Shown piece after piece: positions 43,438-52,034 of a DNA stretch of 64,000 bases. Numbering within the stretch: position 1 is the stretch's first letter; the number at the start of each line of letters is the position of its first letter. The position numbers and the translations under genes were made by a program. The notes beneath the pieces were generated by a model, which saw only the letters and a list, made by a program, of their open reading frames with translations, was not told the origin of the DNA and did no database searches. This stretch comes from Gordoniibacillus chartarius (GTDB taxonomy: Bacteria > Bacillota > Bacilli > Paenibacillales > NBRC-103111): NCBI RefSeq assembly GCF_042432825.1, contig NZ_JBHLWN010000024.1:1-64000 (forward strand), read 5' to 3'.

Positions 43438-43503
43438 TCTAAAAAAAGGGACACATTGTTCTAAAGAAACCGCATACCCATCGCCCCGTCAGTGAAATAC
43501 AAT
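43438..43503 (+). promoter_or_regulatory. Promoter and putative AraC/YesN-type operator of the GH88 gene
   Basis: TCTAAA occurs at 43438 and 43460 (22 bp apart). The second copy runs to CGCAT ending at 43475, and TACAAT (43498-43503) begins exactly 22 bases later. The ten bases GCATAC-CATC match the promoter at 41376 apart from one base. The rest of the 275-bp gap from 43267 holds only the DinB terminator. Confidence 0.58.
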
Positions 43504-43541
43504 GAAAACATATTACGAATGCATAGAAAGCAGGGAATTCA

Positions 43542-44705
43542 ATGTTAGACACCTTACATGCACATGACCAGGCTTGGGTAACAAACACAATCGGGAAGCT
43601 GAGAAGCAAGATGGAATGGGTTAGCGAAAAATCGAGATACAAAATTCCCTATACGACGGTAAACGGAACGCACGATGACCGGGCCGGCCATAATCCGAGC
43701 GGCTATGACGCAGACGGCATTTGCTGGTGGACCAACGGGTTCTGGGGCGGCATGATGTGGCTCATGTACCACGAAACCGGCGAAGAGAAATACAAGGAGA
43801 TCGCGGGCATCTCGGAAACGTACTTGGACCGGTGTTTTCAAGAATATTACGGGCTTCATCACGATGTCGGGTTTATGTGGCTTCCTACCAGTGTAGCGAA
43901 TTACAAGGTAACGCAAAACCCGGAGTCGCGGAAGAGAGCGCTGCATGCCGCCAGCCTGCTTGCGGGACGCTTTAATTTGGCGGGCGGCTTCATCCGCGCA
44001 TGGAACGACCTCGAGGAGGGCGATACAAGAGGCTGGGCGATCATTGATTGCATGTTCAATATCCCGCTTTTGTATTGGGCTACGGAGGAAACGGGGGATC
44101 CGCGCTTTAAGCAAATCGCGATGCGCCATGCCGATACGGCGATGACGGCGTTCGTCAGACCGGACGGCTCCGTGAATCATATTGTGGAATTCGATCCGTT
44201 TCAGGGCGGCGTTGTCCGTACATACGGCGGGCAAGGCTATGCAGAAGGCTCCTCTTGGACAAGAGGGCAAACGTGGGCGCTGTACGGCTTTATGATGAGC
44301 TATATTCATACGGGGAAGGAAGAGTATTTGCACACCGCCAAGCGGATCGCCCATTATTTTATGGCCAACATTCCGGAGGACGGCATCATTCCGGTCGATT
44401 TCAGACAACCCCCGGAGCCGAAGCTTCAGGACGATACGGCGGCGGTCATTGCCGCATGCGGCCTGATTGAGATCGCCAAGGCCGTAGGCGAGTGCGAACG
44501 GGAGCTTTATGTGAATACGGCGCTGAAGCTGCTCAAAGCGGTGGAGCAATCCCGCTGCGACTGGACGGAGGCCAGCGACAGTATTCTGCAATATGGCTCT
44601 GAAGCCTACCATCGGGGGCGGCATCACCATCCGATTATTTATGGCGATTATTATTTCATGGAAGCCGTGTTTAAGCTAAAGGGCAACGATCTGTATTTGT
44701 GGTGA
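43542..44705 (+). CDS. GH88-type unsaturated glucuronyl hydrolase
   Basis: Cytoplasmic hydrolase of 387 residues, (alpha/alpha)6 barrel, that removes the unsaturated uronic acid left on oligosaccharides by polysaccharide lyases. The catalytic pair is visible: Asp108 in 'HHDVGF' and Asp169 in 'WAIIDCMFN', corresponding to the two Asp residues of Bacillus UGL. Other family blocks are 'TNGFWGGMMWLMY' near residue 65, 'SSWTRGQTWALYGF' near 240, 'DDTAAVIAACGL' near 300 and 'HHHPIIYGDYYFMEA' at the end. GH105 is the alternative family, but the last block favours GH88. It has no signal peptide. It would complete degradation of products of the PL9- and PL26-like lyases. Confidence 0.88.
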   Translation: MLDTLHAHDQAWVTNTIGKLRSKMEWVSEKSRYKIPYTTVNGTHDDRAGHNPSGYDADGICWWTNGFWGGMMWLMYHETGEEKYKEIAGISETYLDRCFQEYYGLHHDVGFMWLPTSVANYKVTQNPESRKRALHAASLLAGRFNLAGGFIRAWNDLEEGDTRGWAIIDCMFNIPLLYWATEETGDPRFKQIAMRHADTAMTAFVRPDGSVNHIVEFDPFQGGVVRTYGGQGYAEGSSWTRGQTWALYGFMMSYIHTGKEEYLHTAKRIAHYFMANIPEDGIIPVDFRQPPEPKLQDDTAAVIAACGLIEIAKAVGECERELYVNTALKLLKAVEQSRCDWTEASDSILQYGSEAYHRGRHHHPIIYGDYYFMEAVFKLKGNDLYLW

Positions 44706-44739
44706 AACCTTCGGTTCGGTCCATGTGAGCACCTTGATG

Positions 44740-44772
44740 AAACAGGGGCGCTGCTCGATAGCGTCCCTGTTT
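44740..44772. terminator. Bidirectional terminator between the GH88 and LysR genes
   Basis: AAACAGGGGCGCT pairs with AGCGTCCCTGTTT (one wobble) around a seven-base loop. On the minus strand it touches the LysR stop codon; on the plus strand TTTAG follows. Confidence 0.78.
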
Positions 44773-45625
44773 AGCTGTGCTTGAAATAGGGCCACAACCG
44801 TCTTCCGACTTCTTTGCGGCATGCTGCAAATACAATCGTACGATGTGCAGCTTGACCGGCAAACGGAACGACCGCTAAATTCGGCTCGCCGAGACGCACT
44901 GCAGATGATTCGGGGAGCACAGTGATTCCGGCCTTCGCTGCAACCATTCCTGCAATAAACCCTCCGAAACCGACCTCGCTCGCAATCACCGGCGTAAAGC
45001 GATGCTGCTTCATGGCAGCTTCCACCCACTTTCGGATGCCGCATCCTTGAGGGTACAAGATAAGCTGCTGTCCGTCCAATTCCTGCGGTTCAATCGACGG
45101 AAGCTTGCCGAAGGCATGCTCGGCATGCACTACAGCTACGTAGGGTTCATGGAATAAGATTTTCACGAAGGGTACTTTATGTGCAGTCGACAGTTCGGCC
45201 AATATGCCGTCCATTTGACCGTTTTCCAAACGATCCCATAACTCGTCAGACGTATGCATAATTTGAACTTGGCTATCCATACCATCTTTCTTCATAGCCA
45301 GAATACGATCCGGTAGGCAGGAGGCCGACAGACTTGGAAGTGCGCCGATCGTATAGCTCGCCGGTTCACGGTATCTTCGCAGCTCCGAATGTATGGATTC
45401 AAACTCACTCATTAAACCGGCTGCCCTGTTGATTAAATACGTTCCTGCCTCGGTAGGAACGACTCCGCTGGAAGTCCGTTTCAGCAGCTGCACCCCGTAG
45501 TAAGCCTCAAGACTTCTAATCTGCTTGCCAAGGGCGGTATGAGAGATATGAAGCATCTCGCTCGCCTTCGAGATACTGCCGAGACGGACGGCTTCCATTA
45601 ATCCCTCCAGGTCTTGAAAACGCAC
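44771..45625 (-). CDS. LysR family transcriptional regulator
   Basis: Regulator of 284 residues: winged-helix domain at 1-60 ('LMEAVRLGSISKASEMLHIS', 'LGKQIRSLEAYYGVQLLKR') and an effector-binding domain to the end. The GTG at 45625 follows AAGGAG by nine bases and places the helix-turn-helix at the normal distance from the N-terminus; the longer ATG frame from 45691 would add 22 unusual residues. It is divergent from the NADP-dependent oxidoreductase-like gene at 45775, its likely target. Confidence 0.88.
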   Translation of the reverse strand: MRFQDLEGLMEAVRLGSISKASEMLHISHTALGKQIRSLEAYYGVQLLKRTSSGVVPTEAGTYLINRAAGLMSEFESIHSELRRYREPASYTIGALPSLSASCLPDRILAMKKDGMDSQVQIMHTSDELWDRLENGQMDGILAELSTAHKVPFVKILFHEPYVAVVHAEHAFGKLPSIEPQELDGQQLILYPQGCGIRKWVEAAMKQHRFTPVIASEVGFGGFIAGMVAAKAGITVLPESSAVRLGEPNLAVVPFAGQAAHRTIVFAACRKEVGRRLWPYFKHS

Positions 45626-45692
45626 GCGAACCAACTCCTTGATCGAATTATATAGGTTTTGGCCATAAGCGACAAGGAGGCTGAAACCCATC

Positions 45693-45708
45693 GTTTCACC
45701 GCTGAAAC
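45693..45708. promoter_or_regulatory. Likely LysR operator
   Basis: GTTTCA-CCGC-TGAAAC is a perfect six-base dyad and contains the T-N11-A core of LysR sites. It lies in the divergent gap just before a promoter-like TTCTTG-N17-TATGCT reading toward 45775, a position expected of an activator site. Confidence 0.55.
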
Positions 45709-45774
45709 CGATCGATTATTCTTGTTCTTCCGGGCTGATGATATGCTAGAGGTCATCGAAAGGAGATGAAGGAT

Positions 45775-46422
45775 ATGAAGATCAGTATTTTAGGGACAGG
45801 GAGAATGGGGAAAGGCTTCGTTCACATGCTTAGCAGTCAAATGCCTTTATTATGGGGGTCGCGAACACCTGCAAAAGCGGAACAGATCACCGCGGAGAAT
45901 GGATATGCCAATGTAACGGCTGTTACGTATGAAGAAGCCATCGCTTCTTCCGACGTCATTCTCCATACGTTGTGGTTTAGAGATATGTTGCCGTGGGCAG
46001 CAGCGAACCAAGAGAGGCTGGCCAGTAAAATTATCGTTGACCCATCGAACCCGTTTACAGTCGACTTCTCCGGCTTTGAGCTTGATTGGGGCCAATCGGC
46101 CGCAGAGGAGCTGCAACGGATTTTACCGGATTCCAAGGTTGTCGGAGCTTTTAAAAACACCTTTTTTAAAGTGCTGGAGCAGCCGGTACATCACGGTTTG
46201 ATGAGCGATGTGTACGTAACTAGCGACGATGAGGATGCCAAGCGCACCGTGATGAATGTGTTGGAGCGTCTCCCTTTTCGAGTGATGGATGGCGGGGCGC
46301 TTGCCAATAACCGGACCATAGAACGGATGACCTTATTCGAGCGGGAGCTGGCGCTGCGGGGAGGCCATTATCCTTACGTGTCTTTCCGGCTCTTCGGAGA
46401 TGAAGGTACGGAGCGTGACTAA
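45775..46422 (+). CDS. NADPH-dependent F420 reductase-like (Rossmann) oxidoreductase
   Basis: Cytoplasmic Rossmann-fold protein of the F420-dependent NADP oxidoreductase/pyrroline-carboxylate-reductase-like group, 215 residues. The nucleotide site 'ISILGTGRMGKGF' is at residues 3-15, with 'LLWGSRTPAKAE' near 27 indicating an Arg that suits NADP, and 'VVGAFKNTFFKVLEQP' near 125. F420 is not expected in this lineage, so the cofactor name is inherited from the family. ATG 45775 lies nine bases after AGGAG; the ATG at 45766 overlaps the site. It is controlled, probably, by the divergent LysR gene. Confidence 0.8.
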   Translation: MKISILGTGRMGKGFVHMLSSQMPLLWGSRTPAKAEQITAENGYANVTAVTYEEAIASSDVILHTLWFRDMLPWAAANQERLASKIIVDPSNPFTVDFSGFELDWGQSAAEELQRILPDSKVVGAFKNTFFKVLEQPVHHGLMSDVYVTSDDEDAKRTVMNVLERLPFRVMDGGALANNRTIERMTLFERELALRGGHYPYVSFRLFGDEGTERD

Positions 46423-46486
46423 ACGAACAATCGCAAAGGCGACTGCCGGGTGCTTCTTACGGGCCTCGGCTGCCGCCTTTTCCGCC

Positions 46487-47908
46487 CTAGGCATGAACGG
46501 GCTGCAGCACCGGCAGTTCAATCACCACCGTCGTCCCTTGGTTTCTATGGCTGTGGAAAGACAGTTTGCCTCCGTGGCACTCGACTATACGCTTGCATAT
46601 CATAAGCCCTAGCCCTGTTCCGTTCGATTTGGAGGTAAGAAACGGAGAGCCCAGCCGGGACAGCATTTCTTCGGAAATCCCTACGCCCTGATCCTGGATG
46701 CTGCAAATGACGCTTTGACCTTGGTGATTTCGAATCGCAGCTGTAATGATTCCTCCGTGCGGCATGGCTTCTATGGCATTCTTTAAAATATTAATTAACA
46801 CCTGCTTGATTTGGTCCGGTATACATGGAATAAGCCGGATCTCTCCGTCCATTTCGGTATGAATTTGAACATTATAGAGACGAGCCTGAGGCGTCATGAA
46901 ATGCACCACACTGTTGAGAAGCGACGGCAAATCGCTTGTCTCAAAAAGATTCAGATGCGGTTTCCCCAGCGTCATGAATTCATTGACAACATAGTTGATA
47001 TGCTCCAGCTCTTCCATCATGACATCGACATACTCCGTATTTTTCGCCTTTAATAGTTGAATAAATCCTTTTAACGACGTGAGCGGATTTCGAATGTCAT
47101 GGGCGATTCCCGCCGCCAATTCGCCGATGAGCGATAATTTCTCCGCTCTTATGATGATTTCTTCAGATTTTTTTCTCTGGGAAATATCCCGAAGCACCGT
47201 CTGCACGACCGGGGAGCCGAGGTTCTTGTGAACATAAATCGAAGATAACTCGACATCGATAAAGACACCGTCAATTCTTCGCAGCTTGATCTCCATAAAC
47301 TCGGTGTAATGATCCGATTGGTAAACATGGTTTAATCGTTTTTGAATCAAGTCCACATCGACCGGACTGAAGTAATCAAATATGGAGGTGCCTGTAAAAT
47401 CATCTGTTGAAGCGCCTCCCAGGAGCTTGCAGCCCATATCGTTTACAAACTGGATCTTTCCGTCTTTATGTAAAACAATCGGTTCCGGATTTAGTTTGAT
47501 TAATTTTCTAAACTGTTTTTCTCTTTCTAATAGCTCCTCTTCCGCCCGTTTCTTTTCGGTGATGTCTCTTTCCACGCCAATGAATCCCAAGACCGTACCC
47601 CGCTCATCCCTCACCGGGGAGACGGTCACGTTCGCATAAAAGGTAGACCCGTCTTTTCTCAGTTTCATGGCTTCGAAATCGGAAATTTGTTCACCATCTA
47701 CAAGCGATTGGTATAGCTCCAAAGTCTTTTCCTTGTGTTGATCAGGAACCATCGGCAGCACGGTGCCGATAACCTCGTCTCGTGTCCACCCGTGTAATTC
47801 TTCGAATTTCTTGTTCACATCAAGCACTTTCCCGGCTATATCCACAAAGACGATTCCGTCGGAGGTCAAGTTCATAATTGAATCGATTACATATTTTTTT
47901 TGCCACAT
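46487..47908 (-). CDS. PAS-domain sensor histidine kinase
   Basis: Soluble sensor kinase, 473 residues. Two PAS domains are visible (about residues 8-115 with the PAC segment 'RDERGTVLGFIGVERDIT', and about 130-245), followed by the HisKA dimerisation domain with the phospho-acceptor His270 in 'GIAHDIRNPLTSLKG' and an ATPase domain ('QVLINILKNAIEAM', 'DQGVGI', 'GTGLGLMICKRIV'). The architecture resembles sporulation kinases such as KinE. No membrane span is present. The start ATG 47908 has AGGGG ten bases upstream; an in-frame ATG 28 codons earlier is possible. No response regulator is adjacent on this strand, as with orphan phosphorelay kinases. Confidence 0.9.
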   Translation of the reverse strand: MWQKKYVIDSIMNLTSDGIVFVDIAGKVLDVNKKFEELHGWTRDEVIGTVLPMVPDQHKEKTLELYQSLVDGEQISDFEAMKLRKDGSTFYANVTVSPVRDERGTVLGFIGVERDITEKKRAEEELLEREKQFRKLIKLNPEPIVLHKDGKIQFVNDMGCKLLGGASTDDFTGTSIFDYFSPVDVDLIQKRLNHVYQSDHYTEFMEIKLRRIDGVFIDVELSSIYVHKNLGSPVVQTVLRDISQRKKSEEIIIRAEKLSLIGELAAGIAHDIRNPLTSLKGFIQLLKAKNTEYVDVMMEELEHINYVVNEFMTLGKPHLNLFETSDLPSLLNSVVHFMTPQARLYNVQIHTEMDGEIRLIPCIPDQIKQVLINILKNAIEAMPHGGIITAAIRNHQGQSVICSIQDQGVGISEEMLSRLGSPFLTSKSNGTGLGLMICKRIVECHGGKLSFHSHRNQGTTVVIELPVLQPVHA

Positions 47909-48181
47909 AGCAGCATGTCCCCTAGTAATAAACCTTGTTGGTTCAAGATGTTCTTCGCCGGATAATTTTGGAAGTTGAAAAATTACGTACATTTTAAAAT
48001 AAAGTTGTTAAGAAAGTGTTTGAATGCTACCTAATTTTTCTTATGCATAAGGCGGGCTGCCGGCAGTGAGATATTATCGATTAATTTCGACGAATCGTGT
48101 CGATTCATGCAGGAATTTGGGACATGATATTGAAATGTTTGGTAGATGAGATGGCATACAGGCCGGGAGGGAGCCAGGAAA

Positions 48182-51124
48182 TTGAGCCGCTTTACTCGCA
48201 AACAAAGCTTGGCCCGGTTGATCCGCAGCATCATGAATTTATCTACCATGGTCACCGTGTTATTGTTCGGCATGATGGTTCTACTGCTCATGTCAGCGGT
48301 TTTACGGCCATTGGCGCAGTTGGGCGCCCAGATGGTCGCGCACTCGGTCATGCGGGAGATGGGCTCATCGGCATTTCCGAAGGAGCATGGCATCGGCAGC
48401 CTTAGGGAACTGGATGAAAGCGCCCCGGGCTGGGCTCGTTGGAAGAGAGCGATGGAGCGTCAGGAAATGGTCGATTACCGGCTGCCGTTCATCGATAAGA
48501 ACGAAAACCTTCCCTACGATGAAGGAAGGGAGATGCCCAGGCATATCCATGCCGTGGATATTGCGGTCTCGATTGAGGGCCGGGAGCTGTTTCGCAGCGC
48601 CAGATTAGGGGCTCCGGGAAGCGGGGAGGCGATGAACGAGAGCAGCTGGCTCTTGCGCTACTTCAGTAAGCCGTACACCGCACCGCTATCCGAACAAGAC
48701 GGCCGGGAGATCGGTACGATTACGGCACGGATTGAGCCTCCCTTGCTCATTGTGATTGTGTCCATAACGGCTGCACTCATTGTCTTGCTGGCGGCTGCTG
48801 CGATTTTGATCAATCGTTTGCTAAGCCCCATGCTTGCAAAGCCGGTGCTGCGGCCGCTGCGGCAGCTTCAAGATACGTTCAAGGATTTGGCGGACGGCAA
48901 GGCGGATCAAGTGTGGGAGGGCGGCGTACAGTTCAAGGAAACATATACGGAAGTTTCGGCGATTGCCTCCGAAGCGGATCGGATTGTGAAGCTTCTCGGT
49001 TCCCATCTGGAGCTTCAACAGCAGCAGGTTGAGGAGCTGGAGGCGCAAAGCGAGGAGCTGGAGGCTCAGCGCGATGAACTGGAGTCGCTCAATACGGAAT
49101 TGACGGGCACGAACGAAAGGCTGGAGCGGTCCAAGCAGCAGATTGCCCAGCAGGCCATGGCGCTTAAGCAGCTGCTTGATCATGCGGGACAAGGCTTTAT
49201 GGGGATTATGCCGGACTTTCGGATTACCGATACGTACAGCAAAGAGTGCGAGGAGCTGTTCGGCGGCAATTTGGCGGGGCGGTCGTTTCCCGAACTGATT
49301 TCTCTCGGCAATAAGGAGCAAGAGGCATTTCTCCAATCACTGATTACCAATATTTTTCAAGAGAAGAACCCGGGGCGCCGCGAAATCTATGTCACTTTGC
49401 TGACGTCCGAGATCGTGTTGGCCGGAAAGGTCATTCGCCTGGATTATAAAATGATTACTGCCGATCAGCTGCCTTCCTTATTGCTCGGAATTATGGTCAT
49501 TGCTACGGATATGACGGAAACGAGGAAGCTGGAGGCGGAGAAGGAAGAAGAGCGGAAGCGGCTGGAAATGATCGTCAAGGTCGTTACGCAGTACAAGGAC
49601 TTTACGGAATGCTTGACCGAGTATCGACATTTCAGCAAGGACGGCTATATGGATATTCTCGATTCCGGCAAGCCGTCAGTAGCGCTGACGGCAGATCTAT
49701 ACAGGGAGCTCCATACGTTTAAAGGCAGCTTTGCCTTGTTCGGACTGTCGCATACCGTTCAAAGACTGCATGAAGCCGAGACCGAGCTTTCGGGCTGGAT
49801 GGCGGACGGGTCCCTTACGGCCGGCAGGCTGATGAACCTGCTGCAGGAGTGGAATATGCCGGGCTGGACGGATGAAGACTTAGCCATTCTAGGCTCTCTG
49901 CTAGGGGCCGGAATCAACCAGGAAAGAGATGTTCTCCTTGTTGAGAAGGAACGACTGCTGGCGATTGAGCACAAGATGGCATCGCTGCTGTCGGCGCCGG
50001 AATTCCGCCTGCTGCAGCCTGAGCTGCGAAAGCTGCGGCAGGTGACGTTTGCTCAGATGCTGGAAGCTTATCCGGCTTATACGCTGCAGCTGGCGGAGAA
50101 GAGCGGTAAAGCGATGCACCCCTTCCGGATCGAAGGCGGGGCATTCTACGTCGATTCCGAGGTCTATCATTCCTTTGTCCGCACATTGATACATCTGTTC
50201 CGCAACATCGTCGACCATGGCTTGGAAACTCCGGAAGTGCGGCAAGCACGGGGGAAACCTGTAGAAGGTTCCATTCATTGCAAGGCTCGCCTCGAGCACG
50301 ATGCGATTGTGCTGGAGATTGGAGATGACGGTAACGGCATTCAAGTTGACGCGGTTGCGGCCAAGGCTGTTGCGAACGGAATTGTAACCGAAGAGGAAGC
50401 CGGGCGAATGACGGAAGAGCAGGCCATGGATCTGATATTTCATGCTGAATTATCGACCAGGAATGAAGTGTCCGAGCTGTCGGGACGCGGGGTCGGATTA
50501 TCGGCGGTTAGGACGGAAGCGGAGAAGCTCGGAGGAACGGTGCGGGTCGACTCGCGGCCGGAGAAGGGAACCGTATTCGTGCTGAGAGTGCCTATGCGGG
50601 AAGCGCTTGTATGGGATGAACCGCTCGTGCCGGACATGATCGAGCCGCTCATTGCCAAGACGGAGGCATACATCGCGGAAACGCTCGGTGAAGCCCTGCC
50701 CATGCATGCCAGCTTCCAGCTGGTGCCTTCCCGCAGGCTTGAACTGAATCAGGTGTCCGTATTCATCGGGCTAAGAGGGGTATTGGACGGTCTGTTCGTG
50801 CTCACTGCGGACGAACATACGGCGCGCAGGCTGTTCAAGCAGCTCGCCCTGGAAGTCGACGAAGCGGATATCAGCGGCACCGATCTGGAGGATGCGATCG
50901 CCGAGGCCGGCAATGTCATCTTGGGCAACTGCTTGGAGAAGCTTAGCGCGGGCGGGCGGACGCTGACTATGGAGCCGCCGATTACCGTAAGCACGGAGAA
51001 AGCGTCGTTTACCTACGTCGAATCCGATATATGGGCTTGCGAGCCGTTGTCAGGCTTCGATTCGCAGCTCAGTATTCGAATTGTGCTGCGAAACGGCACT
51101 TACCAACAACATCTTATTTCGTAA
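48182..51124 (+). CDS. Membrane Hpt/CheA-like histidine kinase fused to a CheX/CheC-type phosphatase domain
   Basis: Multi-domain signalling protein of about 980 residues. Two membrane spans (near residues 20-42 and 190-215) enclose an extracellular sensor of about 145 residues. A HAMP-like linker and coiled coil rich in Glu/Gln (about 285-340) follow, then a PAS-like region (about 345-460), an Hpt domain with phospho-acceptor His511 ('LHTFKGSFALFG'), an ATPase domain of CheA type ('LFRNIVDHGLETPEVRQ', 'GDDGNGI', 'GRGVGLSAVRTEAEKLGGTV'), and a C-terminal CheX-like domain with the phosphatase signature D-x3-E-x2-N (Asp904, Glu908, Asn911) and a Pro 21-22 residues later. The start is probably TTG 48182; an ATG at 48146 lacks a site. 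Next gene, 13 bp away, is its likely receiver. Confidence 0.82.
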   Translation: MSRFTRKQSLARLIRSIMNLSTMVTVLLFGMMVLLLMSAVLRPLAQLGAQMVAHSVMREMGSSAFPKEHGIGSLRELDESAPGWARWKRAMERQEMVDYRLPFIDKNENLPYDEGREMPRHIHAVDIAVSIEGRELFRSARLGAPGSGEAMNESSWLLRYFSKPYTAPLSEQDGREIGTITARIEPPLLIVIVSITAALIVLLAAAAILINRLLSPMLAKPVLRPLRQLQDTFKDLADGKADQVWEGGVQFKETYTEVSAIASEADRIVKLLGSHLELQQQQVEELEAQSEELEAQRDELESLNTELTGTNERLERSKQQIAQQAMALKQLLDHAGQGFMGIMPDFRITDTYSKECEELFGGNLAGRSFPELISLGNKEQEAFLQSLITNIFQEKNPGRREIYVTLLTSEIVLAGKVIRLDYKMITADQLPSLLLGIMVIATDMTETRKLEAEKEEERKRLEMIVKVVTQYKDFTECLTEYRHFSKDGYMDILDSGKPSVALTADLYRELHTFKGSFALFGLSHTVQRLHEAETELSGWMADGSLTAGRLMNLLQEWNMPGWTDEDLAILGSLLGAGINQERDVLLVEKERLLAIEHKMASLLSAPEFRLLQPELRKLRQVTFAQMLEAYPAYTLQLAEKSGKAMHPFRIEGGAFYVDSEVYHSFVRTLIHLFRNIVDHGLETPEVRQARGKPVEGSIHCKARLEHDAIVLEIGDDGNGIQVDAVAAKAVANGIVTEEEAGRMTEEQAMDLIFHAELSTRNEVSELSGRGVGLSAVRTEAEKLGGTVRVDSRPEKGTVFVLRVPMREALVWDEPLVPDMIEPLIAKTEAYIAETLGEALPMHASFQLVPSRRLELNQVSVFIGLRGVLDGLFVLTADEHTARRLFKQLALEVDEADISGTDLEDAIAEAGNVILGNCLEKLSAGGRTLTMEPPITVSTEKASFTYVESDIWACEPLSGFDSQLSIRIVLRNGTYQQHLIS

Positions 51125-51136
51125 CAGGAGGCCATC

Positions 51137-51877
51137 ATGGCAAAAATTTTGATTGTTGACGATTCCAATTTGATGCGTCGAAATTTGAAAATATTGCTCG
51201 AAAGAGCCGGCCATCAGGTCGTAGGAGAAGCGGCGGACGGTTTGGAGGCTTACCGGCAGTACGTGGTGACCCAGCCCGATATCGTTACGATGGATATTAC
51301 GATGCCGAATATGAACGGGATCGAAGCCGTCCAGAAAATATTGGCGGGCTATCCCGAGGCTTGCATTATGATCATCAGTGCGATCGATCAGAAGTCGATG
51401 GTGCTGGAAGCGATCAAATTAGGCGCCAAGCATTACATCATCAAGCCGGTAACCGAGCAGAAAATCGTACAAACCGTCGAGCAGCTGCTCGCCAGTCAAA
51501 CGGCCGATTCGGAAGCCGGCCAGGAGGCAGAGGCGAATTCTGAGCGGGCTGCCGATGAGCATGAAGGACCTCTCCCTGCCTTCAGTATGGAGAATCGTGA
51601 CGGGTGGATCATCTTGACATTCCGTGGCGGGATCGAGGAGCAAGCCCTGGAGCAAGCTCGTCTATCGGTACAAGGCCTTCTGTTTATGAAACCGCTCAAG
51701 GTCGGCTTCCATTTCGTCGATATCTCGAGTCTGTCTCCCTCGCAAATCAGCGTATTCGGCGGATTGGCGGCGGCGATCGAACAGGCGGAAGGAAGCGCCA
51801 AAGCGATTTGTGCGGACCAATCCCTGTATAGGAAACTGTCGGAGCAAGCGATTTTTTCAACGGTACAAGCAGAATAA
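51137..51877 (+). CDS. Response regulator: receiver domain with STAS-like C-terminal domain
   Basis: CheY-like receiver at residues 1-120 (acidic pair Asp8/Asp9, phospho-acceptor Asp53 in 'VTMDITMPNMNG', Lys near 104 in 'IIKPVTEQ'). After a Glu/Ala-rich linker, residues about 150-240 ('WIILTFRGGIEEQALEQARLSV', 'KVGFHFVDISSLSPSQISVFGGLAAAIEQAEG') look like a STAS/anti-sigma-antagonist-type module rather than a DNA-binding domain. It is 13 bp behind the Hpt/CheX kinase with AGGAGG, so the two are cotranscribed and probably partner. Output would be protein-protein, not transcription. Confidence 0.82.
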   Translation: MAKILIVDDSNLMRRNLKILLERAGHQVVGEAADGLEAYRQYVVTQPDIVTMDITMPNMNGIEAVQKILAGYPEACIMIISAIDQKSMVLEAIKLGAKHYIIKPVTEQKIVQTVEQLLASQTADSEAGQEAEANSERAADEHEGPLPAFSMENRDGWIILTFRGGIEEQALEQARLSVQGLLFMKPLKVGFHFVDISSLSPSQISVFGGLAAAIEQAEGSAKAICADQSLYRKLSEQAIFSTVQAE

Positions 51878-51950
51878 AGAAATGGCAATAAGGGGCGCCC
51901 CTTGGCAACAGCCGTGGGGCCTAGTCCTCATGATAAAAGCGGTCGTAAGC

Positions 51951-51980
51951 AGGGCGTAACCGGATAACCGGTGACGCCCT
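51951..51980. terminator. Hairpin between the receiver gene and convergent PucR gene
   Basis: AGGGCGT...ACGCCCT encloses a second stem ACCGG...CCGGT, giving a nearly continuous 12-bp stem. The tails are only moderately T-rich, so this is a likely but weak bidirectional terminator. Confidence 0.6.
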
Positions 51981-52034
51981 GTTGTGCTTGTACTCCGGCC
52001 GCTGCGTTCTGGGCAGTTCGTAGTTCTGGAGCAC

